Origin: Pseudopyrenochaeta lycopersici
Taxonomy: Eukaryota; Ascomycota; Dothideomycetes; Pleosporales; Pseudopyrenochaetaceae
NCBI GenBank assembly: GCA_003313425.1
Contig: NHZP01000013.1
Location: forward strand, 1,302,001 to 1,366,000
Reading direction: 5' to 3'
DNA: 64,000 nucleotides
Position 1 is the stretch's first letter. Each line of letters opens with the position of its first letter. Under the pieces are notes generated by a model. It searched no databases. It saw only the letters and a program-made list of their open reading frames with translations, and was not told the DNA's origin. A program made the translations under genes and the position numbers. Below are positions 11,775-24,200 of this stretch, one piece after another.

Positions 11775-14655
11775 GGCGAATTGCTTGAGTAAATAAAGAG
11801 TTCTTGGCAATGTATAGATGTATCTTTCTTTAGTGATTCTGAAGCTTATTTAAAACCACCCGCAATTACGAAACAAGGGGGGAAACGAAGGATTCATCCC
11901 ATTATTGATATGAACAATCTCGCAAAGATACCGTTCATGGTAGCTTTACCTACGGCCCCGCATCCCACGTTGATCTAACTGTTCTGTTGAGCTTTTTATG
12001 CCCGTGTGTTGATCAAGAAGGCCATGTATGTTGAATGACGTACAGACAACGCGTCAATGAAGCAATACAGGGCCATTATCGGAGGTTGTGGCCCCGACAT
12101 TGCGATAACACACTACCAGATTGAACAGTGCTGAATGCAGGCACGAGAAAATAATCGCCAGTGATTGGCCTATCGTCCACAGTCTTCTAGAGGATCGATT
12201 TCATCGTTGCTGTGGGTGGGTGACTTATGACTCTCGGACACCGCAGCATCGGAATAGCATGCGTCTGTGAAAAGATGTATTGGCCGAAGTAGATAATGCT
12301 GTAAGACCTCTGGATAATGTATGCATGCATTACTGCTGACATAGATCTGTGCTCTGAATTTGGCATGTTCCGAATGACTGTGAACTGGAGTCTGGGTGCC
12401 GATATCAAAGCATGTTTGACTGGATCCACAAGATTTGCTCAGAATCGCGAGCCAAATCAAAGACAGTTGTAGAACTGTGCTTTATGTCTCATACATATTG
12501 TTCAATCAATGACTTTGCCTGATATTCTCGGTCATATCTCTGCCTTTAAATTACCCACGAAATCTTCAACCCGAGGTCTCTTTTCTCGTCGAGTATCATT
12601 AATAAGAAAAAGTCACATTTATTCTGCAGCTCTTTGACCCTCTAGCGGCAAGACGTGCAGTAAGATCGCAGTTCTCGGTCGTTAGTCCGGCAATTCCGAT
12701 TCATGATGATTCTTTTGTTAAAGTGGTGAAATTAGTCGAAACCTTGACCAAGATTAAGATTTCTTACCCAGAGAGCTATCAAAAGCTTAAATGTTAGCAT
12801 GAACTTGATGGTGGTGTGTTCACGGCCGGGTTGGAGGGCTCCAAAATGATTTGCCCAGGGAAGTGACAAGGAGTGTGTGAGATGGGTCTCGACTTACGAT
12901 CGCTGTCAGGGCTTGAATCCCTCACCTGCAGGAGCTTTGGGAAAATCTTTTGTTGTATTGATTTGCTCTGATCTTAGAGCAGATAGAACAAATATGTTAT
13001 CTGAATGACCGCTCCGATTGCTATAAATGTTACAGTCGCGATGCGAAACTCAGGATAAATGAGTTGGCTAATAGCTCGACCATAGTGCCCAAATAAAATG
13101 AGGTATCATATTAATCGCTCCAATATCTCTTCCTGGTTAGTAGGGTTGACTAGTTTGATGGATTGGTCATTCGCTTTCCATATCTCAGTATGAGAATCTA
13201 CAAGAAACATGATAGCACTTGCACTGCATACCAAGACATAGCCCCCATCTCCATCTTGACTTTATTGCCTACTTCTCAAACGAGAAAGCTTCTTACGCCC
13301 TGTTCCGCAAGACCTTTCTCGCCGTACCGAGATCTTCTGTCCGCCAAGTCGCGACTGCCACCACCGCGCCCTTTGACTGCCTTACTTCCACCCGGCTCAC
13401 ATACGATACAATTACTATATTAAACCCCTGCCTAAAAATACACCGATATGGCCATCCAACCTTGTCTCATCTCTGCACAAGCCAACAGCGTTCTCGCATT
13501 GCGGTTGGCGTGACTTGGCAGCGTCATTGACTTAGCTCAACATCCTTTGATACCACTATGGGACTACTTGCAAGATCGACAGTATGGATGTAGTCTCAAG
13601 TTGCCGTTGGAGAGCCGTACTGATTCCGGAGCGTGAAATAATTATCGGTGGTGGCTTAGAGCGTTTCTGGTGTTCGACCTGGCGCCGGAGGGTTTTACTG
13701 TCGGTGATCGGCATGGTATATCGCGATATACATGTCACCAGGGTGCTGCGGAAATCAATACTCATTTGTGGGGTATCTCTTGGAAGGTCTGGCTTGATAA
13801 TTGAACATGCATCTTGAACTGTCGTCTGGGACGCTGCTCTATGCTACCTTTCATCTCCGAGTGAATCCACGGAAAGACGAGGAAGATTTCTGAAATTTCC
13901 AGCACAGCCTTTGGTGGCCAGCTGAGACTAGTTGATGTGATACATGGATGAGTGCTTGAATATTCGCATACATTCATTCGACTCTAACTTTGCGTGACGT
14001 TTACGCTTACGCGTACGGAGAATTTGCCTAACAGCCTTGCCCCACAAGTCGTGCGATACAACCGTTTTAAGCCATGTGAGAAGCTTAGCTTACATCACAC
14101 ACGCTCGCTTACATCCAAGTGCTACAGAGCACCACCAAAACTGAGGCATTCATCAGCAAGTCTCCAGAATAGAACACCCAAGGTCAGCGAACGCGCACTT
14201 CCAGACGCCTACGGCGCACAACAGCAAGCCAGGCCCGCGAGTAAGGCCTGATTGTTTCCACCAAGCATGTCAGCTCCAGAAAAAGTGAAGGTGGATATCG
14301 CAAATGTATACCGAACCAACGGTTGTGTCCGAGAAGAGACAGGGGCACAGGAAGTGACCCTTGTACATTCTGTAGGGTGAGAGCCAGCGTGCTGCGATAT
14401 GCGCATATCGTTCTGCTGCAATTAACTAGCCTGCATATTCTATGACGTTGTTCGTTTCTCATACAGAGGCGTGTATGTACATGAGATTGGGCGAGCTTTG
14501 CATATCATACGAGTGCAGCAGTCTGTGGGTTGTACTTTAATTTCGGGTGGAGGAATACATTCATCTCTTGCAGACGTCTATCAAAGATGCTTATCGAATT
14601 TCAACTACACGACTAGTATGGTCTCGCACCGCGCTCACCTCGTGAAACCTACCAT
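11775..14655. other. intergenic region, AT-rich, no gene seen
   Basis: About 2.9 kb between the start of the NmrA-like gene and the 3' end of the FAD monooxygenase. The longest frames (12170-12460, 13163-13530, 13584-13817) show no family features. The part next to 11774 should hold the NmrA-like promoter. I see no tRNA or transposon terminal repeats here. Confidence 0.55.
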
Positions 14656-16351
14656 TCACTCCCAGTCTCCAGGGCCGAGGTCAATTGGTTTTCCTGCGCG
14701 CATATCTTCCATGATTTTCTCAATACTCCAAGGTTCGTACTTGTAACCCTGCGGGTAGTTCGGCTCAAAAGCATTCTCGTCCTTCATATCAATGCCCTTG
14801 TTCAAGCTCTTGGCGCTTTTCTCATAATTCTCGTATGCGTAGGCTTCCGGGTCGTGCGACCATACCCACTTGGGTAGCTTTGGTGCGGCACGACGCGGGT
14901 CGAGCTTGACTTTGTCCCAGTCGGTGTCCTGCAGAAGTTCGGCGTTGGAGAAGCCGAGTTTTTGAGCACAAGAGTTGCGGATGAAGCTGCATAATGGTTA
15001 CCGTTTGGAAGTAGACTGTGAGTTTTGATGCAAGGCCTTACCGGAATCGAATGTGCACGCGCACAGATTGAGGAATATTCTCTTTTCCGCCAATCTGTAA
15101 ACAAGAGGCTAATGAGATTGCATCTTCAATTGCCTGTGTCGCGCCGTTACCAGAAGCAGGCAGGTACGAGTGTGCTGCGTCACCAATTTGAATTACTCGT
15201 GCGCCAGGCGATGTCCAGCTAGGCTGCGGATTACGCCACAGGAGCTCAAAGTTGACGATGGTGTTAGGTGGCGTTATCTCAACAAGCTCTTTGAATATGG
15301 GTGCCCATTTGACTTTCTCCATTCCTGGCATGTCTTCCATGCCCTGAAGTACCTCCTCCTTCTCAATAGTATTATTCCAGTTCTCCTTCTCTGTGCCGGT
15401 GACCTAGAAATGTCAATCACGAGTTGTCGCTACTACAGTAGAAACTTACATCATGATTCATAATCCACACCATCACATCTTCGCGAGTCAAAGTCAACGC
15501 GTATGTAGAAGGTCTAGAGCTTGTCAGCATTCTTCTTTACAGGCCGCATTAGAATCACCTACCCAAGCCATGTTCTTACAATCGGCTCATTACCGGGCAT
15601 CAATTTGAAAAACTCCTTGACCTTGGGGTTTTTATCTAGCTCTTCTCTCGGAAATGCAGCGCGCCACATTGCCCGCCCAGAAGGTCTTGCACGTACTTGT
15701 CCACCGACAAGTCTCTGGCTCTTTGATCCAACGCCATCAGCCGCGATGACTACGTCTGCCTCGTATCGTTTATTATTTTCTAGAACACAGCCACCCTTTC
15801 CGGTCTGCTCATCTTCAAAATAGTCGACAACTTTGCAATTGAACTCGACCGATACGCCGAGCTTTTCTACGGCGCTCACAAACATCTTGTACACAAGTGG
15901 GCGCATTTGAAATTCTCCAGGTGGCGTATCGGGATCCAGTCCTTGGGCACGCAGGCGGTCTGCGACCTTCTTTGGTGGGATCACTACCTCGCCAGAGTGT
16001 TTAAAAGTCTCAATCCAGGCATTGTGAAGCGATATTTTCTTATACTCCTTTTGCAACTCTGGCCAATGCTTCAAGAAGCGTGTCGCACTTAATCCCATAA
16101 AGTACATATCACCTATCGAAAGCAATGAGCATGCAATACCAATTTCATATTCAAGACTCCTCACCGGCAGTATTGATATCTGCATTCCTCTCTAAAACTC
16201 GCACGTTGTGGCCTTTGCGTGTACATTCGAGCGCAGCTACTAGTCCAGCCAGACCAGTGCCCACAATGAGAACATCTATTCCACTGGCTGAGTAAGACCC
16301 AAGCGGCTTTGCCTCCATGACGGAGTCGCGGGATGTAAGTGCGTGAGGCAT
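14656..16351 (-). CDS. FAD-dependent monooxygenase, salicylate hydroxylase-like
   Basis: Five exons on the minus strand: 16351-16165, 16112-15563, 15513-15450, 15403-15042 and 14986-14656. Their phases agree throughout and give 497 residues. The three hallmarks of class A flavin monooxygenases are present: the N-terminal GTGLAG dinucleotide fold at about residues 30-35, the ADG (DG motif) in [12 protein letters not shown], and the GD motif in [24 protein letters not shown]. Relatives hydroxylate aromatic acids or phenolic polyketides with NAD(P)H and O2. The C-terminal stretch after the FAD domain (about residues 400-497) is rich in Trp, Pro and charged residues and ends in GDWE. It diverges from the P450 gene across 1.6 kb, which suggests but does not prove joint regulation. 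Confidence 0.93.
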
Positions 16352-17941
16352 GCTAAGGATTGTAGCTTGCGTCGTGTAGTTGTTAGGGGTATATCGTCAA
16401 ACTTGATCTAGATTCAAGCTGCGTCGCCATCCCTCTTAAGCAACGCTTTTACCCATATTCTCCGTTGGGGTACCATTGAAACCCCCAAGCTAACCGGATG
16501 TCCGAATCGCCGACGTGTCTAGGACTGCGGCTTGCACGGGTCATGCGTCTGACTGACGGTTACACTTGACGTCTGAAACTCAGCTACACAATTTGTTTTG
16601 GTGCTAAAGTTATGTCGATGACGAGGAATAGTCTCTGAGGCTGTGCAAAAACTCCCGATCACGGGGTTCAATGCACTTGCGCTATGGTTCCCCACAACCT
16701 CCGGAAGGCCAAGACAGCGGAGCGGTGCGCTAACCCAAAACCTAAGCGGACACAAAGTCGAGACTGTCATGTAAGATTTGGCGTCTGAGGGTCTTCCTTA
16801 ATATGCACAGCAATCGTAGCCGGCTGCTGCAATACGATGACTTGCTGCGCCATGTGGACGAATGATGACTGTTATTCCTTGTAAAAGCCTTGCTGTGTAA
16901 CGCATTCCATTTTTACGCCAACGTTTCTAATGACACTTAGACTTGATTGTTTGAGATGAAGGCGTACCACCGCATGCAAGGTCACTAGCTTGGGGGTCTT
17001 TACCTGCGCGCCAGCTTCAACTGTGAATCGGTTGGTGGAATTCACAAGTGATACGCATTAATTTCGAGGCCTTCACTAGGGACTGCTAAAGACTTGCTAG
17101 CCTAAATTTATCAATAATTTGAGTACCGGGAAATGGCTTGTAATTTTCTTCTCGAGCATTATGGATCATCGTGATCTCAATGAGATGAGTGTTATAGCGC
17201 AGTCATACGTGAGCATGCAGTTGAGAAATTGATGGTAGTCTTTAAAACTTGGTGTTCTAGAGCAAATGGAGTGGCGCCGTTGGTCTTGGAGACATATCGG
17301 ATACGAAAGCCTCCCAGTGAATGGCCATGCGGTCAGCAGTATGATGGCCAAGAAAAGCTGTCTCGGTGCAACCAGCTCGCTGCATCCGGCAACGGGGCCA
17401 TGATGGTTTCCATAATCTCTTGGCGCACTGCTACACTTTAGTCTAATCTAGACGACATCAATGTGTCATGTCGGCGCCGCTGAACACCGATTCCAGGCCT
17501 TCCACAGCGTTGGGTACCAGATATTGGATCGACACGGCATCTTGGTTGCACTAGCACCGTGGAGAATTATAGGGATCGGTAGGTATTCTCCTGTGTCCAT
17601 TGGCTACCACCCCGGTCGCCACTTCATTCTCCCCTTAGGCCTTCCTTCAGCCAATCTCAGCTAGCTGTTGATGGTGTAGTGTTGCTGTCTTGTCTCATGT
17701 AGCCAGAGGTCTTTGTTTAGTTCCACATCAGCATAGGATATGGGGAGCCGGACAAGGCAGTCCCTTGAGTTTTGGGTATGATATCAAGATGCCCCCATTG
17801 GATTATATTCGTTGAGGTACCGTCTCTCTGACAGCCACTTCGTTGGAATCCCTTGGCGGCAATTATTATTCAAAAACAACAGTGTTCTCGAGAACTCCTG
17901 TATCTTAAAGCCCACCTCACGGGGCTGTTTGCATCGCATCA
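16352..17941. other. shared upstream region of monooxygenase and P450
   Basis: About 1.6 kb between two divergent genes. No frame here resembles a protein family. It should carry both promoters. Two CGG..CCG inverted pairs are visible: at 16495-16504 (spacer 4) and about 17470 (CGG-CG-CCG). Confidence 0.6.
16495..16504. promoter_or_regulatory. CGG-N4-CCG palindrome upstream of monooxygenase
   Basis: CGGATGTCCG is an inverted pair of CGG triplets about 145 bp upstream of the monooxygenase start codon. Binuclear Zn2Cys6 regulators bind inverted CGG triplets with a protein-specific spacing. The site is short enough to occur by chance, so this is a candidate only. Confidence 0.3.
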
Positions 17942-19674
17942 ATGCATTCACTCACAGTGTACGCCCTCGGCTTCGTAGCCATCAGTTTCGTCCTCTATGC
18001 CTTTTTCGAGGCCGTATCGAAGTATAATGCCAAATACAACCCTCGCGGTTTACCCGGACCTACTTTGATACCATGGCTAGGACGCGTCCACGATCTGCCT
18101 ATTAACTTCATGTGGTTGAAGTTTAATGAGTGGGCCAGCACGTATGGACCGATATACCGAACGAAAATGTTGGGGGCGAACTTTATTATCATTTCTGATG
18201 AAAAGATTGCTGAAGAAATCTTGGTAAAGAAAGCAAAGACATACTCTGACCGACCTGAGATAAAGTCCTTGTTTGATGCGAAGAGTACAGATGGGTCAAT
18301 GGAGTATCTACCATTGATGGGAAAGAATCGTAAGAGGGTCTGCATGCTACACTGTGTATGATTGTCGCTTACAATTAGCTAGAGTACTGGGCTCGTCAGC
18401 GAAAATTTACACACTCTTATCTCACTAGAGCAACCAACGCGCAGTACTACGGCATCATGGAACACGAGGCGAAGCGATGGCTGTACAGACTGATCGAGAA
18501 CCCCGATGATTTTGTGTTTTCACTTGAGGACATGTGCTCTAAAGTTATGTGCCAATTGACGTGGGACGACGAAACATTGAGCGCGCCTCTCACCCCTAGC
18601 GCCTGGGGCCTCCTGACCCAGATGTCCCCTGCAGGGCCCATCACCAATGTATTGACACCGTTGTGGGATTACCTCCCTGAACCAATCAACCCATGGAAGA
18701 TTCGCGAGCGGAAGCGTCATGACGAGCAGCAAGCTTGGTGGATGGATTGCTTACAGAAGACCCGAAGGTTGATGGAGAAGGGCAAGCAACGGCCATGCTT
18801 TACGCGGACGTACCTTGAGACGGCGGAGAAGACGAGCATCTCTGGTGACTACGAAGCTTCTTCGGTCATCGGAATGATGGCACTTGTTGGTATATTTACT
18901 GTTGCTGGGCCACTGTATTACTTCTTGATCGCAATGGTGCACCACCCGGAGTGGCAACATAAGTGTCAAGAGGAGGTCGATCGTGTTTGTGGAGGCCAGC
19001 CTCCTGCCATTAGTGACATGCCCAATCTGCCCATTCTTCGTGCCTGCATCAAGGAAACAATGAGGTGGAAGCCAACAGTACCCACTGGTAAGTCAAACAG
19101 AACAAATCTATTCAACGTATGCTGATAAGCGATTGTAGGTGTTGCTCACGAATGTGAAGCCGACGATTGGTTCCAAGGCTACTTTATACCAAAGGGTACA
19201 CGCATCCTTCCTCTCGACTACGCATTTCTCCGCAATCCAGTCAAGTACCCAGATCCAGAGTCGTTTCGCCCTGAGCGATGGCTGGAAGCCGGCTGGCCGA
19301 CTTTCCAGGAGCCGCTCACTAAATACCCCGACATTGTAGGTATGACGTCCTTCGGTTGGGGTCAGCGCCAATGTCTTGGAATGTCCATTACGCGAGACGA
19401 GACCGTGACTGGTTGCGGCGCGTTGATGTGGGCATTCAACTTGAAGCGGAAGGTGAACCCAATGACAAGAGAGGAAATTGAGGTCCCACTCAACAAGTCA
19501 AACTCATTGCTTATTGTCAAGCCGGATCCTTTCGAGATGGCATTCGAGCCCAGGAGCGCTTCGCGGAGAGCCGAGATAATCGCACAGTGGAAATCGGCTG
19601 AAGCAAAAGACTTGAAAGATCGAGTAGATTTTCTGAGGCAAGCGGAGGCGAAAGAGGTCTTGCACAAGTTGTAG
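17942..19674 (+). CDS. cytochrome P450, OrdA-like
   Basis: Three exons, 17942-18329, 18383-19087 and 19139-19674, both introns in phase 1, give 542 residues. An N-terminal membrane anchor (about residues 3-22) is followed by the RGLPGP hinge. ExxR is present as KETMRW, the PERW motif is in FRPERWLEAGWP, and the heme loop reads FGWGQRQCLG with the axial Cys. By sequence style it belongs with the fungal proteins commonly annotated as OrdA (O-methylsterigmatocystin oxidoreductase)-like, a broad group mostly of unknown substrate. The I helix is unusual: at the position of the acid-alcohol pair it reads VGIFTV, keeping Thr but with Phe instead of Asp/Glu. It is divergent from the FAD monooxygenase. 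Confidence 0.93.
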
Positions 19675-20542
19675 AAGGTGCAATCAAGTGTTGATAGGGC
19701 CTGAAGGTAAAGCCGGAAGCCGAGTCTGATTGGCGTTGTAAGTTTTATCCTATAGATTTGAAATTGATGTCGCTTATTGCTTGCTCATGCTTTCCATCGT
19801 GATGTTTGTTGTGGGACATGCTAATGTTCGGTCGTTTTGTGACGTTGATATCATGTTCCGATCTCATAGTCACAATGTGAAGAATACTACTAAGCATGGC
19901 CACATCAAAACTCGAGCTCATTTCTTAAGCTTGCTAGACGGACTATAACGGTCATAGGGGAGAGATGGACTTTGCACGAATTCAAAACCTGATTATCTTC
20001 GGAGGTTGTTGAAGGGGCGGTGGGCGCTGTGTGGCGCTACGTCGTATTAGGCCTAGTGTCTGCTCCATATGAGCCTCTCCAGCCATGTCAGCTACGACGC
20101 CAAAAGCAAGGAAGCTGTCGAGCGAGACAGACAAGGCTTGTAGAAGATGGAAATTATGAATATAAGAACGACTGCGGGCAGCCCTGGAAGTCCTTCCGTG
20201 CTGAGGCGTGGACAGGGCAGATGGCGCCATTACCCCTCCACGAACCCCTCCACGCACAGCTCCATCAAGCTTTACCTTCCCAAAGCTGGAAGACTCGGAG
20301 CAGTTCAGGGCAGAGAGAGGCCAATTACGCATTCGACCCCACATGGTGTGCCTGATCCCTAACATCTGTTTCGTGCAGCTACCAACAGCTATGCGGAAGG
20401 AGCTATAAAAGGCCGGCCTGGTGTTACCCCTCCATGTTTTCTCACTTTTAAGTTGCCCCTCCATCGCCCCTCCTTCCTTCATCTCTCTCATCAAACAACA
20501 CTCCAACACCACACTTCTTCTCACACAACCAAATCCATCAAA
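19675..20542. other. intergenic region with cyclophilin promoter
   Basis: The left part is P450 3' flank. The right part is the cyclophilin upstream region, with a TATA box at 20404 and a long pyrimidine-rich leader from about 20430 to the start codon. The minus-strand frame at 19982-20524 has no family features and sits across this promoter. Confidence 0.7.
20404..20410 (+). promoter_or_regulatory. TATA box of cyclophilin gene
   Basis: TATAAAA about 139 bp upstream of the cyclophilin ATG, followed by a CT-rich stretch running almost to the start codon. A TATA box plus a CT-rich leader is the usual arrangement for strongly expressed fungal housekeeping genes. Confidence 0.7.
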
Positions 20543-21248
20543 ATGTCGAATCCTCGTGTCTTCTTCGATGTCACCATTGGCGGCTCTCCCGCTGGCAGAA
20601 TCGTCATGGAGCTTTTCGCCGACCAGGTCCCCAAGGTAAATACCCCGCCATCAGAATCTTCATCACCACCTTTGTCAATGGATCGAGCAGCAAGCTGACA
20701 ATTATCATACAGACTGCTGAGAACTTCCGCGCTCTCTGCACCGGCGAGAAGGGCACCGGCCGCTCCGGCAAGCCCCTCCACTACAAGGGCTCCAGCTTCC
20801 ACCGCGTCATTCCCCAGTTCATGCTTCAGGGTGGTGACTTCACCCGTGGCAACGTACGTCCATCACTGCACAATACTGTGCTTTATAAAAACAATTGGCT
20901 GACACCCACCAGGGCACCGGCGGTGAGAGCATCTACGGCGAGAAATTCGAGGATGAGAACTTCAACCTGAGGCACACTGGCCCCGGTATCCTCTCCATGG
21001 CCAACGCCGGCCCAGGTACCAACGGTTCTCAGTTCTTCATCTGCACCGTCAAGACCTCGTAAGTGTTATCCCATAGCTCCATTCTGCGCCGTTGCTGACG
21101 CGTAATCGCCAGGTGGTTGGACGGCAAGCACGTCGTTTTCGGAAAGGTCGTCGAGGGTTTGGACGTTGTCCAGGCTGTCGAGCGCGTCGGTTCCTCCAGC
21201 GGCTCGACCTCCAAGACCGTCACCATTGCCAACTCTGGCCAATTGTAG
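20543..21248 (+). CDS. cypA: cyclophilin A, peptidyl-prolyl cis-trans isomerase
   Basis: Four exons, 20543-20635, 20713-20853, 20913-21058 and 21113-21248, give 171 residues. The sequence is a full single-domain cyclophilin: FFDVTIGG at the N terminus, [15 protein letters not shown] carrying the catalytic Arg and Phe, then [13 protein letters not shown], and [12 protein letters not shown] with the Trp that contacts cyclosporin. It lacks a signal peptide or extra domain, so it is the cytosolic form. It catalyses proline isomerisation during folding and is the cyclosporin A receptor. The start has a good context (ATCAAAATGTC) behind a CT-rich leader. All exon phases agree with the protein. Confidence 0.97.
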
Positions 21249-24200
21249 ATGCAATATGCAGCTATTTTGACGGGCAGGCGGATGTAGACGGTCAATGATG
21301 CTCATGAATCGATGACACCAAAAAGTCTTGTTGAAGGAGAGGACGAGAGCTGCACACCGGTCATAGTACTTTAACTAAGAAATGACATGGATCAGTTCGC
21401 TTTCAATCTGATGCTCTGAATGATTGCTTACCTTGATATGATTCCCTAAGGCCTCCAGGCCATGACATCAACCCAAAGAAATTACCTCGTGGCTGGTAGG
21501 GATATGTGAAAGATTGCATGCGAACATACGTCTGGCCAGTCTTGGCCACTTTACCGCATCCAAGATGTTTGCTACCTTTGTCCCGTCATTGAAAATGCGC
21601 ACTGATACTGTTCTTTCACAAAGTCGATCTTTTGGACACGGCATCGATGCAAGTACGTATAGATTTGTCGAATAGTATTCCAAGCGCCACACCGAAGAGT
21701 CTCCTCGAAGGCTCAAGTTGCTGCTTGATTAGCTTATCTTGCAGTAACGGACTACTCGGCCATTTCTCGTAGACTTTGTATCCGTTCTGCCACTATGTAG
21801 ATGACATGCTGTGCAGGTGAATGCACGGATTGCCCATCCAAGATGCTCTTGTTTCGCGTAGCAGTGACTTTCACCACTAGCGATACTAAACATGCAAGTT
21901 TACTGGCGAAGTCTGTATACTCTTACTCAGGCCATACGGCTGAATCATCGCTATGCTGGTAGTGCAGCAGCGAGCATATGTTCTAGAAGCTTGGAATTGA
22001 GTGCTCAAGCGGGACACATGTCTATTACCGATGTCACTGCCAATAAAGACATTTTGGGCTGGGTCAAACGCCAACGCCAGGGTCGGAGGGAAGAAGGGCA
22101 ACGGGCCTGGGACAAAGAGTTTGCTCGTAGCCTAGATGTTGGGGAGCCTTGCGCTGTGCACAATATTTGGGCTGGGGCCGACCATGTGTAAGTTGCTTTA
22201 GTCGAACAGTTGGGATGGCAAAGTAGTAGAAAATTCGAAGGTAAGGGGTAGATCTCAAATGGAGATAGCTATACTGGTACTCTCATCTGTGTGTGACTTG
22301 GTTTCAAATGACCTATGAGAAGGAGAGGATTGCTATGCTGACACCCGTCTATGCAGCAGGTAGATCATCTTGGGAAAAGGGACGCTATGTGATAGCAAAT
22401 GAACCGCGATGGGAAAACGAGAAGATTGGGGGTTGAAGATGGCAATAGGGGAAAATTTCGGGAAGATGAGAAGGGGTCTCGCGTTGTGCCGCGATCGACA
22501 AAGTAACTGTGGGCCAGCCTAGCAGGGTATTCCTGAATGAACAGGAACCGTGAGGCTAACTATGTGTGCAGGCAACACCTATTGAGTCAGACATCGACTC
22601 GACTGAATTGGGTTAATTACTTGATTTGGAGGACTTATCTTTTGGGGGGGATGGTGAACCTGGGTGGAATAAGCCGCGCGCAACCCAGGGCGGAGTACAG
22701 CGTCAATCCAATGGCTGTGAATCATTTCGGGGCATTGTGTCAGTTTACCTACTGGCCTGTGGGGGCTAGCTCGAAGTGTAGCCAAGGGTAGGCAGACACA
22801 GAGGGACCTCTGGAGGCGAAGCTTGAAGGACTTGAGCAACACCCCCTCGCAGACAGTCACTCTTATGCTGCATACAACCAAATAGATGCCTGGAACGCCT
22901 TCTAGCCCTTGGATGCATGCACACAGTTCGCTGCAGACCAAAGGATGGCAAGGTTCCTCAAAGCAATCGCCTCACTGATGCAGCACAAGGCTTCAACAGC
23001 GTGGGCAGTGCGGGGAAGGGAGTGAGGATTTTGCATGGAGTAACGAGAAGCTTCTCTAGTGGCCGGGATGATAGTAATACGCATGCTAATCGTCGACGAT
23101 TGTTTGGTCCATATGCAGCAATCAGTGCCCTCCCCGATGGTGCCATCGTTGGTGAATGGCTGTCAGCACCTCCATAGGGCGCTGTTCAACACTTTAGGCA
23201 GCTCTAGACTCCACTCATGATCAGATCTAATGAGTAGGTCCAGGTGAGTGGAAAGCAAGGCGGGGAAGAAGCACTGAAGGATCCGCCGGATTGGAAGAAG
23301 GTATTGCATGACGAAACTAGATCGACAGGGTGAAGACGGCCATTCAGCCTGAGCAATGTGTTTGAATGAAGCAACGAAATTCTATCCGGGGAACTATCGT
23401 CGGGAAGGACTGTGCGTCGTTGTCGTGGCTGCCATCTACGGCAACACGTACCCTACGTTCATTGGTCCAATTGGGGGCAATGAGGCAGTTTTGATACCGC
23501 GAAGATGCCGCTTTGCCAGGAGGGTGACGTTGAGGGATTGTAGGACTCGAGCCGCACAACAACACGTTTGCTTGTGTTGCTGGTTGAAGAAGTCAGTGCT
23601 GTGACGATCGAATCACGTGTGGCGACTGTCACACCCCAGCGACTACACCTTCCCATTATGGACACGACACCGACCATGTTTTGCCTCTGGACGAAGTGGC
23701 GCAAAACAATTTTTTTTTTCGCCAGTCCTGTAAGATTGTTTGAAGTGGTAAACATGTCGTTGCGCGAACCGGCTGCGAGGATCTAGCGGCCGAAGTGCAT
23801 CAATGCTGGTCCTGGGCAGCCCCGACATTCATAGCCCTGCGGCTCGTCGAGGGCAGGCAGCCGAAGGGGCAAGAGAGCGTTTGGACTTTAGGAGCTCACA
23901 TGTCGCGTACAGGGTAGTAAACGGTCCCGACATTTGGCAGCAAAGGGAGAATCATGGTAACACATGACGTCGCCGTGGACTTTGCTTGGGCGAGGGCCGG
24001 CACTACCAAGCGAGCACTCCACTGTCTGGTGACAACCGGGAGAGTCCGTCGAAAAAGGGACGGTTCAGTTGCACGTGGGATGATCAGCCACCATCGAGCG
24101 AGTCGTCCCGCTGGCGTCCGGAGCCGGACAGCGACCAAACATGGGGCGGCGGGGGGCCAAGGTACTGGCGGATAAGGCGGTGTCGTTGCCCGCTGAGGGC

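Noticed and set aside
12901..12930. Short string resembling a tRNA T-arm (GCTTGAATCCC)
   Set aside because: No matching acceptor stem, anticodon arm or D-arm could be built around it.
19982..20524. 180-codon minus-strand frame before cyclophilin
   Set aside because: It lies across the TATA box and CT-rich leader of the cyclophilin gene and has no family features.
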